From assembly GCF_016908975.1 (NCBI RefSeq), contig NZ_JAFBEX010000003.1:288465-352464 (forward strand): 64,000 nucleotides of DNA, read 5' to 3'. Each line of letters opens with the position of its first letter. Positions within the stretch are counted from its first letter, which is position 1. Under the pieces are notes generated by a model. The model was not told the DNA's origin. It was given only the letters and a program-made list of their open reading frames with translations, and ran no database searches. This document shows positions 1-8,042 of this stretch, in pieces. The position numbers were made by a program, and so were the translations under genes. This DNA is from Neobacillus cucumis. GTDB lineage: Bacteria > Bacillota > Bacilli > Bacillales > Cytobacillaceae.

Positions 1-124
1 AATGCCTGCAAGTTCCATGATGGGAACATGATGTTCGCTAGCATATTTCTCCATTTCTGTAAATAAACTATTCCTTTCGGGAATAAGACCTTCTATATAA
101 GAATGCAGCTTTTCATTTAACAAG
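1..124 (-). CDS. trmR: TrmR-like tRNA (uridine) O-methyltransferase, N-terminal part only
   Basis: The minus strand reads in frame to the window edge as a protein start with IEGLIPERN and EHHVPIMELAGI. The EHHVPIM.. block and the position directly downstream of mltG match the start of B. subtilis YrrM/TrmR, the SAM-dependent enzyme that makes 5-methoxyuridine in tRNA. No ATG is available. A TTG start is preceded by an AGAGGTG ribosome site with 8-nt spacing, so I chose TTG. Only about 41 residues are visible and the methyltransferase motifs lie outside the window, so the identification rests on the N-terminus and synteny. Confidence 0.7.
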
Positions 125-370
125 CTGCCGTCACCTCTATCCTCATAAGAAAACCGGAAGCTTTCATCCGGAAGATTCTTAAATTCAAATGCTTTTATTA
201 TTTGCCAAAAAAGAATGCTTTAGACATGAAAAAATAGCGTTCACAGAATCAAATGAAAACCAGCTAAAAGAAATAACTTTTAGAGCTATTCACAGCAAAA
301 TCTGCCGCCAGTTCTGTATCTGTGGGTTACGCTATAGAATACATATTAAAATACCTGAACTATTCTACCA

Positions 371-401
371 TAAAAATAGGGGGAATGCTAATCTTTCCCC
401 C
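371..401 (-). terminator. Rho-independent terminator after mltG
   Basis: On the minus strand GGGGGAA pairs with TTCCCCC around a 9-nt loop and is followed by TATTTTTAT. It lies just past the mltG stop and separates it from trmR. The remaining bases up to the trmR start (125-370) hold no convincing gene. Confidence 0.75.
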
Positions 402-410
402 ACGTTCACA

Positions 411-1547
411 TTATTTTTTATTGGAAATATACTCAGCCTTTTTCTGATTGTGCTCAGCCAATGTTCTTGTAAAAATAACATCACCATTATCTGTTGCAAG
501 GAAATAGTAATAATCGGTTTGAGCCGGTTCAAGTGCTGCCTCAATGGATATTCTACCTGCACTAGCAATCGGTCCAGGTGGTAGCCCAGTATGCTTATAG
601 GTATTATAGGGTGAATCTACCTCTAAATCTTTATAATAGATTTTTTCTTTATGTCTGCCTTGTGCATATAAAACGGTTGGATCTGTTTGCAGTGGCATCC
701 CTTTTTTCATCCGATTATAAAAAACACTGGCAATCGTTTTACGATCAGCTTTTGCGCTTGCTTCCTCTTCAACAAGAGAGGCCATTGTTAATAATTGATG
801 AACAGACAGCTTCTTTTCTTTCCTTTTCTCTGTGTAATCAGATAGTACCATTCTCGTTTTATCGAGCATCGCGGTGACGATTTCATCCAGAGTAGGATTT
901 GGTTTATAGAATGGATAGGTGGCCGGATAGAGATAACCTTCCAGTGGATATTTTACAGTTGAATGCAAGATTTCATCTGTTAAGATGTCTGGATATTTGG
1001 TCATTAGCGTTTTAATATATTGACGATTATTTAGTTTGTTAAACACATCATTCTCATTTTGGTTGGTCGCCTTTGCTATGATCCCAGCAATTTCCTTAAG
1101 CTGTTTCCCTTCAGGAATCGTTATTTTAAAAGTGGCATTTGCTAATACTTTACCGTTTTTTAAACGATTGACAATTTCAGGAACTCCCATTGAAGGACTT
1201 AATTGATACTCGCCTGCCATAAAGCCGCCTTCGTTTTTAAACTTGACATAGTACTTAAAAACCTTTGCGCTCTTAATGATTCCATTTTGCTCTAATCTTT
1301 CACCAATTCCTGTAACAGATGAGCCCATTGGAATATCAACTGTTTTTGTGGTTTTACTGTTTGAATCAACTGGTTTTAATGCGGATGTTATGTAAAGGTA
1401 ACCTCCGCCGCCTATTAAAAGGATGAATAAGAGCAGAAAGATGGAAATATATAAAACAATCCTTCGGACAATTTTCGCTTCATGATGATGTTCTAACATT
1501 TTTTGTCGAATAACAGCTTTTTTATGTTCTTTGTCGTTTGTCTTCAT
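411..1547 (-). CDS. mltG: Endolytic murein transglycosylase MltG (YceG-like)
   Basis: This membrane-anchored lytic transglycosylase cuts nascent glycan strands and so sets where peptidoglycan synthesis ends. Seen here: a charged cytoplasmic tail of about 30 residues, one membrane segment at about 31-53 (YISIFLLLFILLIGG..), then an extracellular part. The latter ends in the YceG catalytic core with LTMASLVEEEA near residue 257 (the second or third Glu is the expected catalytic acid) and FYNRMKKGMPLQTDPTV. At 378 aa it has the family's usual length. It is B. subtilis yrrL by position and reads leftward, away from yrzB. Confidence 0.93.
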   Translation of the reverse strand: MKTNDKEHKKAVIRQKMLEHHHEAKIVRRIVLYISIFLLLFILLIGGGGYLYITSALKPVDSNSKTTKTVDIPMGSSVTGIGERLEQNGIIKSAKVFKYYVKFKNEGGFMAGEYQLSPSMGVPEIVNRLKNGKVLANATFKITIPEGKQLKEIAGIIAKATNQNENDVFNKLNNRQYIKTLMTKYPDILTDEILHSTVKYPLEGYLYPATYPFYKPNPTLDEIVTAMLDKTRMVLSDYTEKRKEKKLSVHQLLTMASLVEEEASAKADRKTIASVFYNRMKKGMPLQTDPTVLYAQGRHKEKIYYKDLEVDSPYNTYKHTGLPPGPIASAGRISIEAALEPAQTDYYYFLATDNGDVIFTRTLAEHNQKKAEYISNKK

Positions 1548-1683
1548 CTTGTCCCCCTTCCCGATGCCAATGGTACATGAACGCTTGTTTATCTATACAT
1601 TCAATAAAATCCAATCAATATTAATTTGAGCACATAGTACGAAAAATGTCAATTTAACAAGCAATATGTCAAAATTAGACGAA

Positions 1684-1712
1684 CAAAAAAACCGACTCAT
1701 GATAAGCCGGTT
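1684..1712 (-). terminator. Terminator after the yrzB gene
   Basis: A minus-strand hairpin (AACCGGCTT/AGTCGGTT with one G-U pair) is followed by a run of seven T. It ends the alaS-side operon ireB-ruvX-yrzB. Confidence 0.75.
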
Positions 1713-1721
1713 CAAAAAATC

Positions 1722-2021
1722 TTATTCTTCTTGTTCTTCATTGAAGGTATTGAATACTTCTTCTACCATATCCCATTCTTCATCTGTTTCAATTTCCATT
1801 AACTCTCCGAAACCGCCATCTTCCGTAGGAATATAAGCATAGGTTAGAATATCAATTTCTTCTTCCTCATCTTCATTAGCCCCTACTGGGTAAAAGAATA
1901 CATAGGACTTTTCATATTCATCAGAGTCAAATGTGAAAAGTATTTCAAATAATTGTTCATCGCCATTTTCATCAACTAGTGTAATGTAGCGATCTTCTTC
2001 GTGATTATGATTTTGTGCCAT
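1722..2021 (-). CDS. yrzB: DUF1292 family acidic protein YrzB
   Basis: This is a 99-aa, very acidic protein ([55 protein letters not shown]) typical of the DUF1292 family, which sits after ruvX in Bacillota. Its biochemical role is not established. It starts 12 bp after ruvX ends with an AGGTGG-type ribosome site, so the two are translated from the same message. The terminator just downstream closes the operon. Confidence 0.9.
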   Translation of the reverse strand: MAQNHNHEEDRYITLVDENGDEQLFEILFTFDSDEYEKSYVFFYPVGANEDEEEEIDILTYAYIPTEDGGFGELMEIETDEEWDMVEEVFNTFNEEQEE

Positions 2022-2033
2022 TTTTCCACCTCA

Positions 2034-2450
2034 TTATTTTTGGCTATCAAGAAAACCTTGTAGGATCATGACGGCTGCCATTTTATCAATGACCTTTTTG
2101 CGCTTTTTCCGACTGACATCTGCCTCAAGCAAAACACGTTCTGCAGCCATTGTGGTTAATCGCTCGTCCCATAAAACGGTTGGAACAGCAAATCTGCCCT
2201 CTACTTCTGCAGCAAATTTTTGACTTGCTTCACCTCGCGGTCCAATCGTCCCATTCATATTTTTAGGTAATCCGATAACGACTTTATCGACTTGATACTC
2301 ATTTATTAATTGCCCAATTTCCTCAAAACCAAACTCTTGTTTTTCTTCGTTGATTTTGAGCGTTTTTAGACCCTGCGCCGTCCAGCCTAGCTCATCACTC
2401 AAAGCTACCCCAACGGTTTTTGAGCCTACATCTAATCCCAATACACGCAT
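2034..2450 (-). CDS. ruvX: RuvX/YqgF RNase H-fold nuclease
   Basis: This 138-aa YqgF-family protein is an RNase H-like nuclease. Members act as a Holliday-junction resolvase and/or in 16S rRNA 5'-end processing. Visible motifs are [18 protein letters not shown] at the N-terminus (first acidic residue D7), [11 protein letters not shown] in the middle and WDERLTT (second acidic cluster), followed by [17 protein letters not shown]. It lies 3 bp from the upstream IreB-like gene, in the conserved alaS/ireB/ruvX/yrzB order (yrrK in B. subtilis). Confidence 0.92.
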   Translation of the reverse strand: MRVLGLDVGSKTVGVALSDELGWTAQGLKTLKINEEKQEFGFEEIGQLINEYQVDKVVIGLPKNMNGTIGPRGEASQKFAAEVEGRFAVPTVLWDERLTTMAAERVLLEADVSRKKRKKVIDKMAAVMILQGFLDSQK

Positions 2451-2453
2451 CTA

Positions 2454-2720
2454 TTAACCCTCTCGTTGTTGTTTTAGATAGGATTTAACCAGTTCTTCAA
2501 TAATTTCATCCCGTTCTAGCTTACGGATGATATTACGGGCGTCACGATGCCGAGGAATATAGGCAGGATCACCTGACAATAGATATCCTACTATCTGATT
2601 AATTGGATTATATCCTTTTTCTTGTAAGGCCTCGTATACTTGAAAAAGTACATCGTTTACGTCATGTTCAAACGGATCTTCCGGAAAATTAAACCGCATT
2701 GTTTTATCAAATGAGCTCAT
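2454..2720 (-). CDS. IreB family regulatory phosphoprotein (YrzL)
   Basis: This is an 88-aa protein [15 protein letters not shown]..., with [35 protein letters not shown], the signature of the DUF965/IreB family. In Enterococcus IreB is a substrate of the PASTA kinase IreK and controls cephalosporin resistance; the Bacillus role is less clear. I start at the ATG of MSSFDK because it has a GGTGGAGA ribosome site. The longer reading (MCRPCSL...) has none. An N-terminal Thr (KTMRF) is the expected phosphosite region. Confidence 0.9.
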   Translation of the reverse strand: MSSFDKTMRFNFPEDPFEHDVNDVLFQVYEALQEKGYNPINQIVGYLLSGDPAYIPRHRDARNIIRKLERDEIIEELVKSYLKQQREG

Positions 2721-2795
2721 GTCTCCACCTCGCTTATTAGTTGACGAGAATTGTAGTGTCAAACTGCAGGGCCTACACACTGCAACATTTCTGAT

Positions 2796-2920
2796 GTCTA
2801 GCTACAGCACCTAGGGGGCTCGGGGTCATAAGCCAATCCATCAAGAAGGTTAAAGAACAACCTTCTCGCCGGCTTGACTTATGCCTGTCGGCCCTGGGCA
2901 AGGCGCTTCCGCTTTTCTTT
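2796..2920. repeat. Long-hairpin intergenic repeat, copy A (inverted orientation)
   Basis: The segment runs from TCTAGCTACAGCACC to GGCGCTTCCGCTTTTCTTT. Its reverse complement matches the ends of two other copies (56704 and 58106): AAAAGCG.AAGCGCC at one end and GGCGCTGGAGCTAGAC-like at the other. An internal inverted repeat (AGAAGGTT / AACCTTCT, GCCGGCTTGACTTATG / CATAAGCC) lets the whole unit fold into a long hairpin. It sits between ireB and alaS. Confidence 0.7.
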
Positions 2921-2955
2921 TAGTTACCTATATTTTACACTAGTTTGTCCCATTA

Positions 2956-5592
2956 TCAAACGGATTTCACCCATTCAGCAACGAATTGAAGTGCAGTATC
3001 CAATTTCTCCGGATCTTTTCCACCAGCTTGCGCCATATCTGGACGACCGCCTCCGCCGCCTCCGCATCGGGAAGCAACCTCTTTAATTAATTTACCTGCA
3101 TGATAGCCTTTTTCAATTAGGTCCTTCGTGACGGCTGCAATTAAATTAACTTTTCCATCATGTGCACTACCAAGGACGATGACAGCAGATCCAAGCTTTT
3201 GTTTCAAATCATCGGCCATATTTCGTAAATTATTCATATCAGCCGCTTGGACTCTGGCAGATAAAACCGTCACGCCCTCAATTTCTTTTGCATTGGAAAC
3301 AAGGTTGCCTGCCTCAATATTTCCAAGCTTGGCTGCAAGTGATTCATTTTCACGCTGCAGCTGCTTGATTTCCGTTAATAAACCTTCAATTCGGCTGCTA
3401 ATATCTTTGGGATTGGTTTTTAATTTTTCAGCTGTATCATTTAATAAACGAACCTGCTCATTTAGTAGTTTATAAGCGGATTCACCTGTAACAGCTTCAA
3501 TCCTTCTTGTTCCTGCACCAATTCCACCCTCGGAAACAATTTTAAATAAACCAATAACAGATGTATTTGGTACGTGGCATCCACCGCAAAGCTCAAGGCT
3601 GTAATCGCCGACTCTAACTACACGAACAATATCGCCATACTTCTCACCAAAGAGTGCCATGGCCCCCATTGCCTTCGCTTCAGCAATTGGCTTTAAGTTA
3701 ATATCAACTTCGATATTGCGCCAAATCTTTTCATTTACAATGCGTTCGACTTGTTCTAATTCTTCCGGCTTCACTTGACCAAAGTGTGAAAAGTCAAAAC
3801 GGAGACGATCAGGTTCAACTAACGATCCAGCCTGGTTGACATGCTCTCCAAGAATATCCTTTAATGCACGGTGAAGCAAATGTGTTGCAGTATGGTTTTT
3901 AATAATTTTGACACGATTCTCTGCGTCGACTGTTGCTGTTACCTGTTGATTGGTTTTCAGTTGTCCGTTTTCAATTGCAACCTTATGAAGGTTTTGACCA
4001 TTCGGTGCTTTTTGAACATCTTTAACCGCAACCGTCACGCCATCCCCTTGAAGCAAGCCTCGGTCAGCAATCTGACCACCGCTTTCTGCGTAAAAAGGAG
4101 TGATATCAAGGATTACTTGTACCTCTTCACCTGTTCCAGCTGTTTCAACTAACTGACCTTCTTTAATAATCGCAATGACTGTAGAATTCGTGTTTAATTC
4201 GTCATAACCAACAAATTTACTTTCAAGTGTAACATCACGTAGGACACCGCCTTGAACTTGCATGGAATCGACATCCTGACGAGCTGCACGAGCACGTTCG
4301 CGCTGCTGTTCCATTTCTGCCTCAAATCCATCATGATCGACTTTCATGCCTTCTTCTTCCGCATATTCCTCTGTTAATTCAACCGGGAAACCATACGTGT
4401 CATATAAACGGAAAATATCAGCACCCGAGATGGTATTACTGCCCTTTTCCTTTTCCTTGCTGATGACGTTTGATAAAATGGTTAAGCCCTCATGAAGGGT
4501 CTCATGGAAACGTTCTTCCTCATTTTTGATAACTTTTTGAATAAATTCGGTCTTATCCTTTACTTCTGGATAGTAATCCTGCATAATCTCGCCAACTACA
4601 GGTACCAATTCAAACATAAATGGACGATTAATATTGATTTGCTTCGCATAGCGAACAGCACGTCGCAACAGGCGGCGCAATACATAGCCGCGTCCTTCAT
4701 TGGACGGCAATGCTCCATCACCAACAGCAAAAGCAACCGTCCGGATATGGTCTGCAATTACTTTAAAAGCGACATCCTTTTCTTTGTCCACACCGTAACT
4801 TACGCCAGATATTTCTTCTGTTGCCCGGATAATCGGGATAAATAAATCGGTATCAAAGTTGGTTGGAACATTTTGAACAACGGATGCCATCCGCTCAAGT
4901 CCCATTCCAGTATCAATATTTTTCTTTGGCAGTGGGGTATAGGTACCATCAGGGTTATGGTTAAATTGTGAAAATACCAGATTCCAAACCTCTAAATAGC
5001 GTTCATTTTCACCGCCTGGATACAATTCAGGGTCCGAAGAATCATCTCCATACTCAGGACCTCGGTCATAGAAAATTTCTGTGTTTGGTCCACTTGGGCC
5101 TTCCCCAATGTCCCAGAAGTTCCCTTCCAAGCGAATAATCCGCTCCTCTGGAATACCAATCGTTTTATGCCAAATTTCATATGCCTCATGATCCTCTGGA
5201 TGGACCGTCACACTTAATAACTCTGGGTCAAAACCAATCCATTTTTCTGCAGTTAGAAACTCCCATGCCCAAATGATGGCTTCTTCCTTGAAGTAATCAC
5301 CGATTGAAAAGTTTCCAAGCATTTCGAAAAACGTATGGTGGCGGGCTGTTTTTCCGACATTTTCAATATCATTGGTACGGATTGATTTTTGTGCATTAGT
5401 AATTCTCGGATTTTCTGGAACCACACGACCGTCAAAGTATTTCTTTAATGTAGCGACACCGCTGTTAATCCATAATAATGATGGGTCATCATGCGGAACA
5501 AGTGATGCACTTGGTTCAATGTTATGTCCTTTTTCTTCGTTAAAAAACTGAAGAAACATAGAACGAATTTGCGCTCCTGTTAATTTTTTCAT
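2956..5592 (-). CDS. alaS: Alanyl-tRNA synthetase
   Basis: This class II synthetase charges tRNA-Ala and hydrolyses mischarged Ser/Gly-tRNA. At 878 aa it is full length. The N-terminal aminoacylation core includes [21 protein letters not shown] and [18 protein letters not shown]. The editing domain has HTATHLLH near residue 569 and CGGCH near 667 (zinc ligands). The C-Ala tail ends in [16 protein letters not shown]. The ATG is preceded by AGGAGG at the correct spacing. Expression is controlled by the T-box leader directly upstream. Confidence 0.97.
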   Translation of the reverse strand: MKKLTGAQIRSMFLQFFNEEKGHNIEPSASLVPHDDPSLLWINSGVATLKKYFDGRVVPENPRITNAQKSIRTNDIENVGKTARHHTFFEMLGNFSIGDYFKEEAIIWAWEFLTAEKWIGFDPELLSVTVHPEDHEAYEIWHKTIGIPEERIIRLEGNFWDIGEGPSGPNTEIFYDRGPEYGDDSSDPELYPGGENERYLEVWNLVFSQFNHNPDGTYTPLPKKNIDTGMGLERMASVVQNVPTNFDTDLFIPIIRATEEISGVSYGVDKEKDVAFKVIADHIRTVAFAVGDGALPSNEGRGYVLRRLLRRAVRYAKQININRPFMFELVPVVGEIMQDYYPEVKDKTEFIQKVIKNEEERFHETLHEGLTILSNVISKEKEKGSNTISGADIFRLYDTYGFPVELTEEYAEEEGMKVDHDGFEAEMEQQRERARAARQDVDSMQVQGGVLRDVTLESKFVGYDELNTNSTVIAIIKEGQLVETAGTGEEVQVILDITPFYAESGGQIADRGLLQGDGVTVAVKDVQKAPNGQNLHKVAIENGQLKTNQQVTATVDAENRVKIIKNHTATHLLHRALKDILGEHVNQAGSLVEPDRLRFDFSHFGQVKPEELEQVERIVNEKIWRNIEVDINLKPIAEAKAMGAMALFGEKYGDIVRVVRVGDYSLELCGGCHVPNTSVIGLFKIVSEGGIGAGTRRIEAVTGESAYKLLNEQVRLLNDTAEKLKTNPKDISSRIEGLLTEIKQLQRENESLAAKLGNIEAGNLVSNAKEIEGVTVLSARVQAADMNNLRNMADDLKQKLGSAVIVLGSAHDGKVNLIAAVTKDLIEKGYHAGKLIKEVASRCGGGGGGRPDMAQAGGKDPEKLDTALQFVAEWVKSV

Positions 5593-5684
5593 TTTTTATA
5601 GACCTCCTTTAATTTAAAGGCTCTTTTAAATTAGGCTGTTGATTTCTGCTACAGATTCAACCTTTAACACACCTTTTTAAAAAA

Positions 5685-5935
5685 GCACACAAAAAAGCCC
5701 TCATCCCAAAACAGGGACGAGAGCTAGTCTCGCGGTACCACCCTGATTATGAATACAAAAAGCCTGTATTCATCTCTCAATTACAGCCTTAACGCGGCAA
5801 TGACGGCAGTGATTAGCTGCACTCCGGAATAGCTTTCTGTTATCCTTCATCTAGAGCTTCTTTCAGCCTGGGAAGCTCCTCTCTTTTACGCAAGTACGCG
5901 TTACAGATGGACTACAACATACTTAATTCCTTCTA
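5685..5935 (-). promoter_or_regulatory. T-box riboswitch leader of alaS
   Basis: On the minus strand the conserved T-box/antiterminator sequence GGGTGGTACCGCGAGA (5731-5746) is followed by a terminator hairpin CTCGTCCCTGTTTTGGGATGAG and GGGCTTTTTT. About 180 nt of structured leader precede it, consistent with stem I-III. This leader binds uncharged tRNA-Ala and allows read-through into alaS when alanine is short. I could not place the specifier codon with confidence. Confidence 0.92.
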
Positions 5936-5989
5936 CATTTTTAAACAATTATTCTATATGACGAATTATAGCCACCAACAAAACGTTTG

Positions 5990-7054
5990 TCAATTTGAAT
6001 CGTTAATTAGGTGGTTTTTTGCATGAATGATACCCACCTTTATAACCGCAAGAATGGGAACAGCAAGAATTAATCCAAGAATTCCGCCAACTTCACCGCC
6101 CGTTGTTAAAGCCGCCATAATTAATAAAGGGTGCATATGCAAACTCTTTCCAACGATATACGGCGACAATATATTGCCTTCTAAAAACTGTAAACCAAAG
6201 ACAATCACAACGGTAATGATCACTAACTTAATAGAAACAGTGGCGGCAATGATTACCGCTGGGATAGCTCCAATGATGGGTCCAAAATAGGGAATGACAT
6301 TTGTTGCCCCGACAATTAACCCTAAAAGAAGCGGATAATTCAGATGAAAAAGCCAAAATAACAGAGAAGAAACACTGCCAATAATGATACAAACAAGCAG
6401 CTGACCTCTAATGTAGCCGCCGAGTGACTGATCTACATCCTTCAGAAACATTGTCCCTTTTCTTCGCCATTTTTTAGGACTTAAGTACCACACAGTCCTT
6501 TTTAATAATGGGTAATCTTTAAGCATATAGAACGCAATAAAAGGAATGATCATCATCAAAAGAGCAGAATTTAATATGTCGACTAGGATATTAACGATAA
6601 TCGTTAATAGTGAGTTAAGCTTATTTTCAATTGCATCGATTCCATCATCAACCCGTGCCTGCAATCCATCAGGCCATTCCTTTGTATGTTTTTGCAGCAG
6701 GGCAATCCATTCTCGATATTGTTCAGCAAACACAGGTGCACTTTCAGATAAATCTTTTATTTGATTAATGACGATGGGAATTCCTTTATATAAAGAAAAA
6801 CCGATGCCGCCAAAAAAAATAACATAAATCAAGATGATAGCAAGGCCTCGGTGAAGCCCTTTTTCATGTAATTTTTCCACAATGGGGTGAAGTAAATACG
6901 TAATAAACCCGGCAATGATAAATGGAAAAAGAATCGTTCCAATAATTCGAACAATCGGCATCCACAAAGAACTAATCTTTAAAAAAACATAGATGGCGAT
7001 TAATAAAAGGAGTACAAACCCAATTCGATAATACCATTTTAAACGAATATCCAC
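5990..7054 (-). CDS. AI-2E transporter family membrane protein (YrrI)
   Basis: This is a 354-aa polytopic protein with about 7-8 hydrophobic segments, e.g. IGFVLLLLIAIYVFLKI at the N-terminus, LFPFIIAGFITYLLHP and a C-terminal block (GLIVGATNVIPYFGPIIGAIPAVII.., GGEVGGILGLILAVPILAVI). The PYFGP and GG.vgGilGlilavPi motifs are typical of the AI-2E/TqsA/PerM superfamily, whose members export AI-2 or exchange ions. The substrate here is unknown. It is yrrI by synteny and starts with a good GGAGGGC ribosome site. The T-box of alaS lies just downstream. Confidence 0.88.
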   Translation of the reverse strand: MDIRLKWYYRIGFVLLLLIAIYVFLKISSLWMPIVRIIGTILFPFIIAGFITYLLHPIVEKLHEKGLHRGLAIILIYVIFFGGIGFSLYKGIPIVINQIKDLSESAPVFAEQYREWIALLQKHTKEWPDGLQARVDDGIDAIENKLNSLLTIIVNILVDILNSALLMMIIPFIAFYMLKDYPLLKRTVWYLSPKKWRRKGTMFLKDVDQSLGGYIRGQLLVCIIIGSVSSLLFWLFHLNYPLLLGLIVGATNVIPYFGPIIGAIPAVIIAATVSIKLVIITVVIVFGLQFLEGNILSPYIVGKSLHMHPLLIMAALTTGGEVGGILGLILAVPILAVIKVGIIHAKNHLINDSN

Positions 7055-7115
7055 GTCGAAGCCCTCCTTACATTAGTTTTGGAGACTGCTGGTGGAAATA
7101 TACAAGTTATACTAA

Positions 7116-7141
7116 ATCCCCCTCAGAACTTTGAGGGGGAT
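7116..7141 (-). terminator. Strong hairpin between the YrzQ-like gene and yrrI
   Basis: ATCCCCCTCA and TGAGGGGGAT form a perfect 10-bp stem with a 6-nt loop. It lies just after the small gene's stop and before the yrrI start on the minus strand. There is no long T run, so it may act as a processing or attenuation hairpin. Confidence 0.5.
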
Positions 7142-7145
7142 ACAT

Positions 7146-7280
7146 TTAAAGTATTACACGTTTAAGCTTTTTTTGCATTCTTTTCATATTGCGGGCTGAC
7201 ATCATATTATTCCTTTGGGCAATATTATATGCTGCCATTCCTGCACCAAAAACAAGCATGGTCGTCATCATTTTATTCAT
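7146..7280 (-). CDS. Small membrane-associated protein, DUF3918/YrzQ-like
   Basis: This 44-aa ORF reads MNKMMTTMLVFGAGMAAYNIAQ then a basic tail (RNMKRMQKKLKRVIL). The hydrophobic N-terminus followed by a Lys/Arg-rich tail is typical of DUF3918 proteins such as B. subtilis YrzQ, found at the same place between yrrI and yrzR. GAGGTG lies 6 nt before the ATG. Function unknown. Confidence 0.75.
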   Translation of the reverse strand: MNKMMTTMLVFGAGMAAYNIAQRNNMMSARNMKRMQKKLKRVIL

Positions 7281-7337
7281 GCGTCTCACCTCTTAGACAA
7301 ATTGGCCAGACAAACAAACGAGGGGACCTCGATGTTT

Positions 7338-7529
7338 TTAAATCGTATAACGACGTTCTTCTTCTTCAAACAGATCATCTAATGAACTGAGTGACCCGTC
7401 TTCTTCAACCTGATGGGTATTGATGATTCCTTTGTTAACGGAGAGTTCAATAAAACAATTCCAGCAATAATACTGGTTAATACCAATTTTGCCGATATCT
7501 TTGCTTTGACAATTGGGACACTTTAACAC
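7338..7529 (-). CDS. Small zinc-ribbon protein (YrzR-like)
   Basis: This 63-aa protein has CPNCQSKDIG...YYCWNCFIEL, two CxxC knuckles that should bind one zinc, and an acidic tail (DDLFEEEERR). I start at the GTG before LKCPNC because GAGGTG lies 7 nt upstream. The earlier ATG has no ribosome site and would fall inside that GAGGTG. The position between yrzQ and yrrD matches B. subtilis yrzR. Function unknown. Confidence 0.78.
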   Translation of the reverse strand: MLKCPNCQSKDIGKIGINQYYCWNCFIELSVNKGIINTHQVEEDGSLSSLDDLFEEEERRYTI

Positions 7530-7540
7530 GAAAAGACACC

Positions 7541-8017
7541 TCACGTATCATTTACATCTACGATAATGGCATCCTTTCCGATCGCGACGGGCTTACCGGA
7601 TTGAATGACTTGTTTGCCTTCCGTGATTTCCGAAAAGAAGCCATCCGTAATCTCATACCCTACGATTGTGCCCAATTCTTCCTGAAAATATACATCTTTT
7701 AACAATCCGAGGGAGTCACCGCTTTTAGAAAGCATCAACATCCCATCGATCGCATGTTGATGGTTTAATGTATATTCAGGACTCTCCTTTAATTTTTTTA
7801 AATACTTGGAATCCTCAATCATGACCCCATCCCAGCCAAAGGAGGCGACCTTTTGTATATCAAGGAAGTAGGTTTGTTTGAAGAATATTCCTTTTTTGAC
7901 TAAGAGTCCGTCAACTTTTCCAGTGCTAGCGATACAAAGATCCATTATTTCACCTATTTTTGTTCCACTTCTGGTTTCAAAAACAGGCTGTCCTTTTAAT
8001 AACGAAAATGTCGGCAA
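7541..8017 (-). CDS. yrrD: PRC-barrel domain protein YrrD
   Basis: Two PRC-barrel-like halves are visible in 158 aa: LLKGQPVFETRSGTKIGEIMDLCIASTGKVDGLLV (about 5-40) and MLMLSKSGDSLGLLKDVYFQEELGTIVGYEITDGF (about 95-130). PRC barrels are RNA- or protein-binding folds; the role of YrrD is not known. The start is the TTG of LPTFSLL, which has GGGGGGTG 7 nt upstream. A longer ATG reading would begin inside recD2. The next gene begins a few bases after its stop. Confidence 0.8.
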   Translation of the reverse strand: MPTFSLLKGQPVFETRSGTKIGEIMDLCIASTGKVDGLLVKKGIFFKQTYFLDIQKVASFGWDGVMIEDSKYLKKLKESPEYTLNHQHAIDGMLMLSKSGDSLGLLKDVYFQEELGTIVGYEITDGFFSEITEGKQVIQSGKPVAIGKDAIIVDVNDT

Positions 8018-8042
8018 AGAGTTTTCACCCCCCGAACATTTC

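Noticed and set aside
189..584. Plus-strand 131-codon frame at the left edge
   Set aside because: Overlaps the mltG terminator and coding sequence on the other strand, low-complexity composition, no ribosome site.
3128..3475. Plus-strand frames of about 60-120 codons inside alaS, secDF and other long genes
   Set aside because: Shadows of conserved genes; no start signals.
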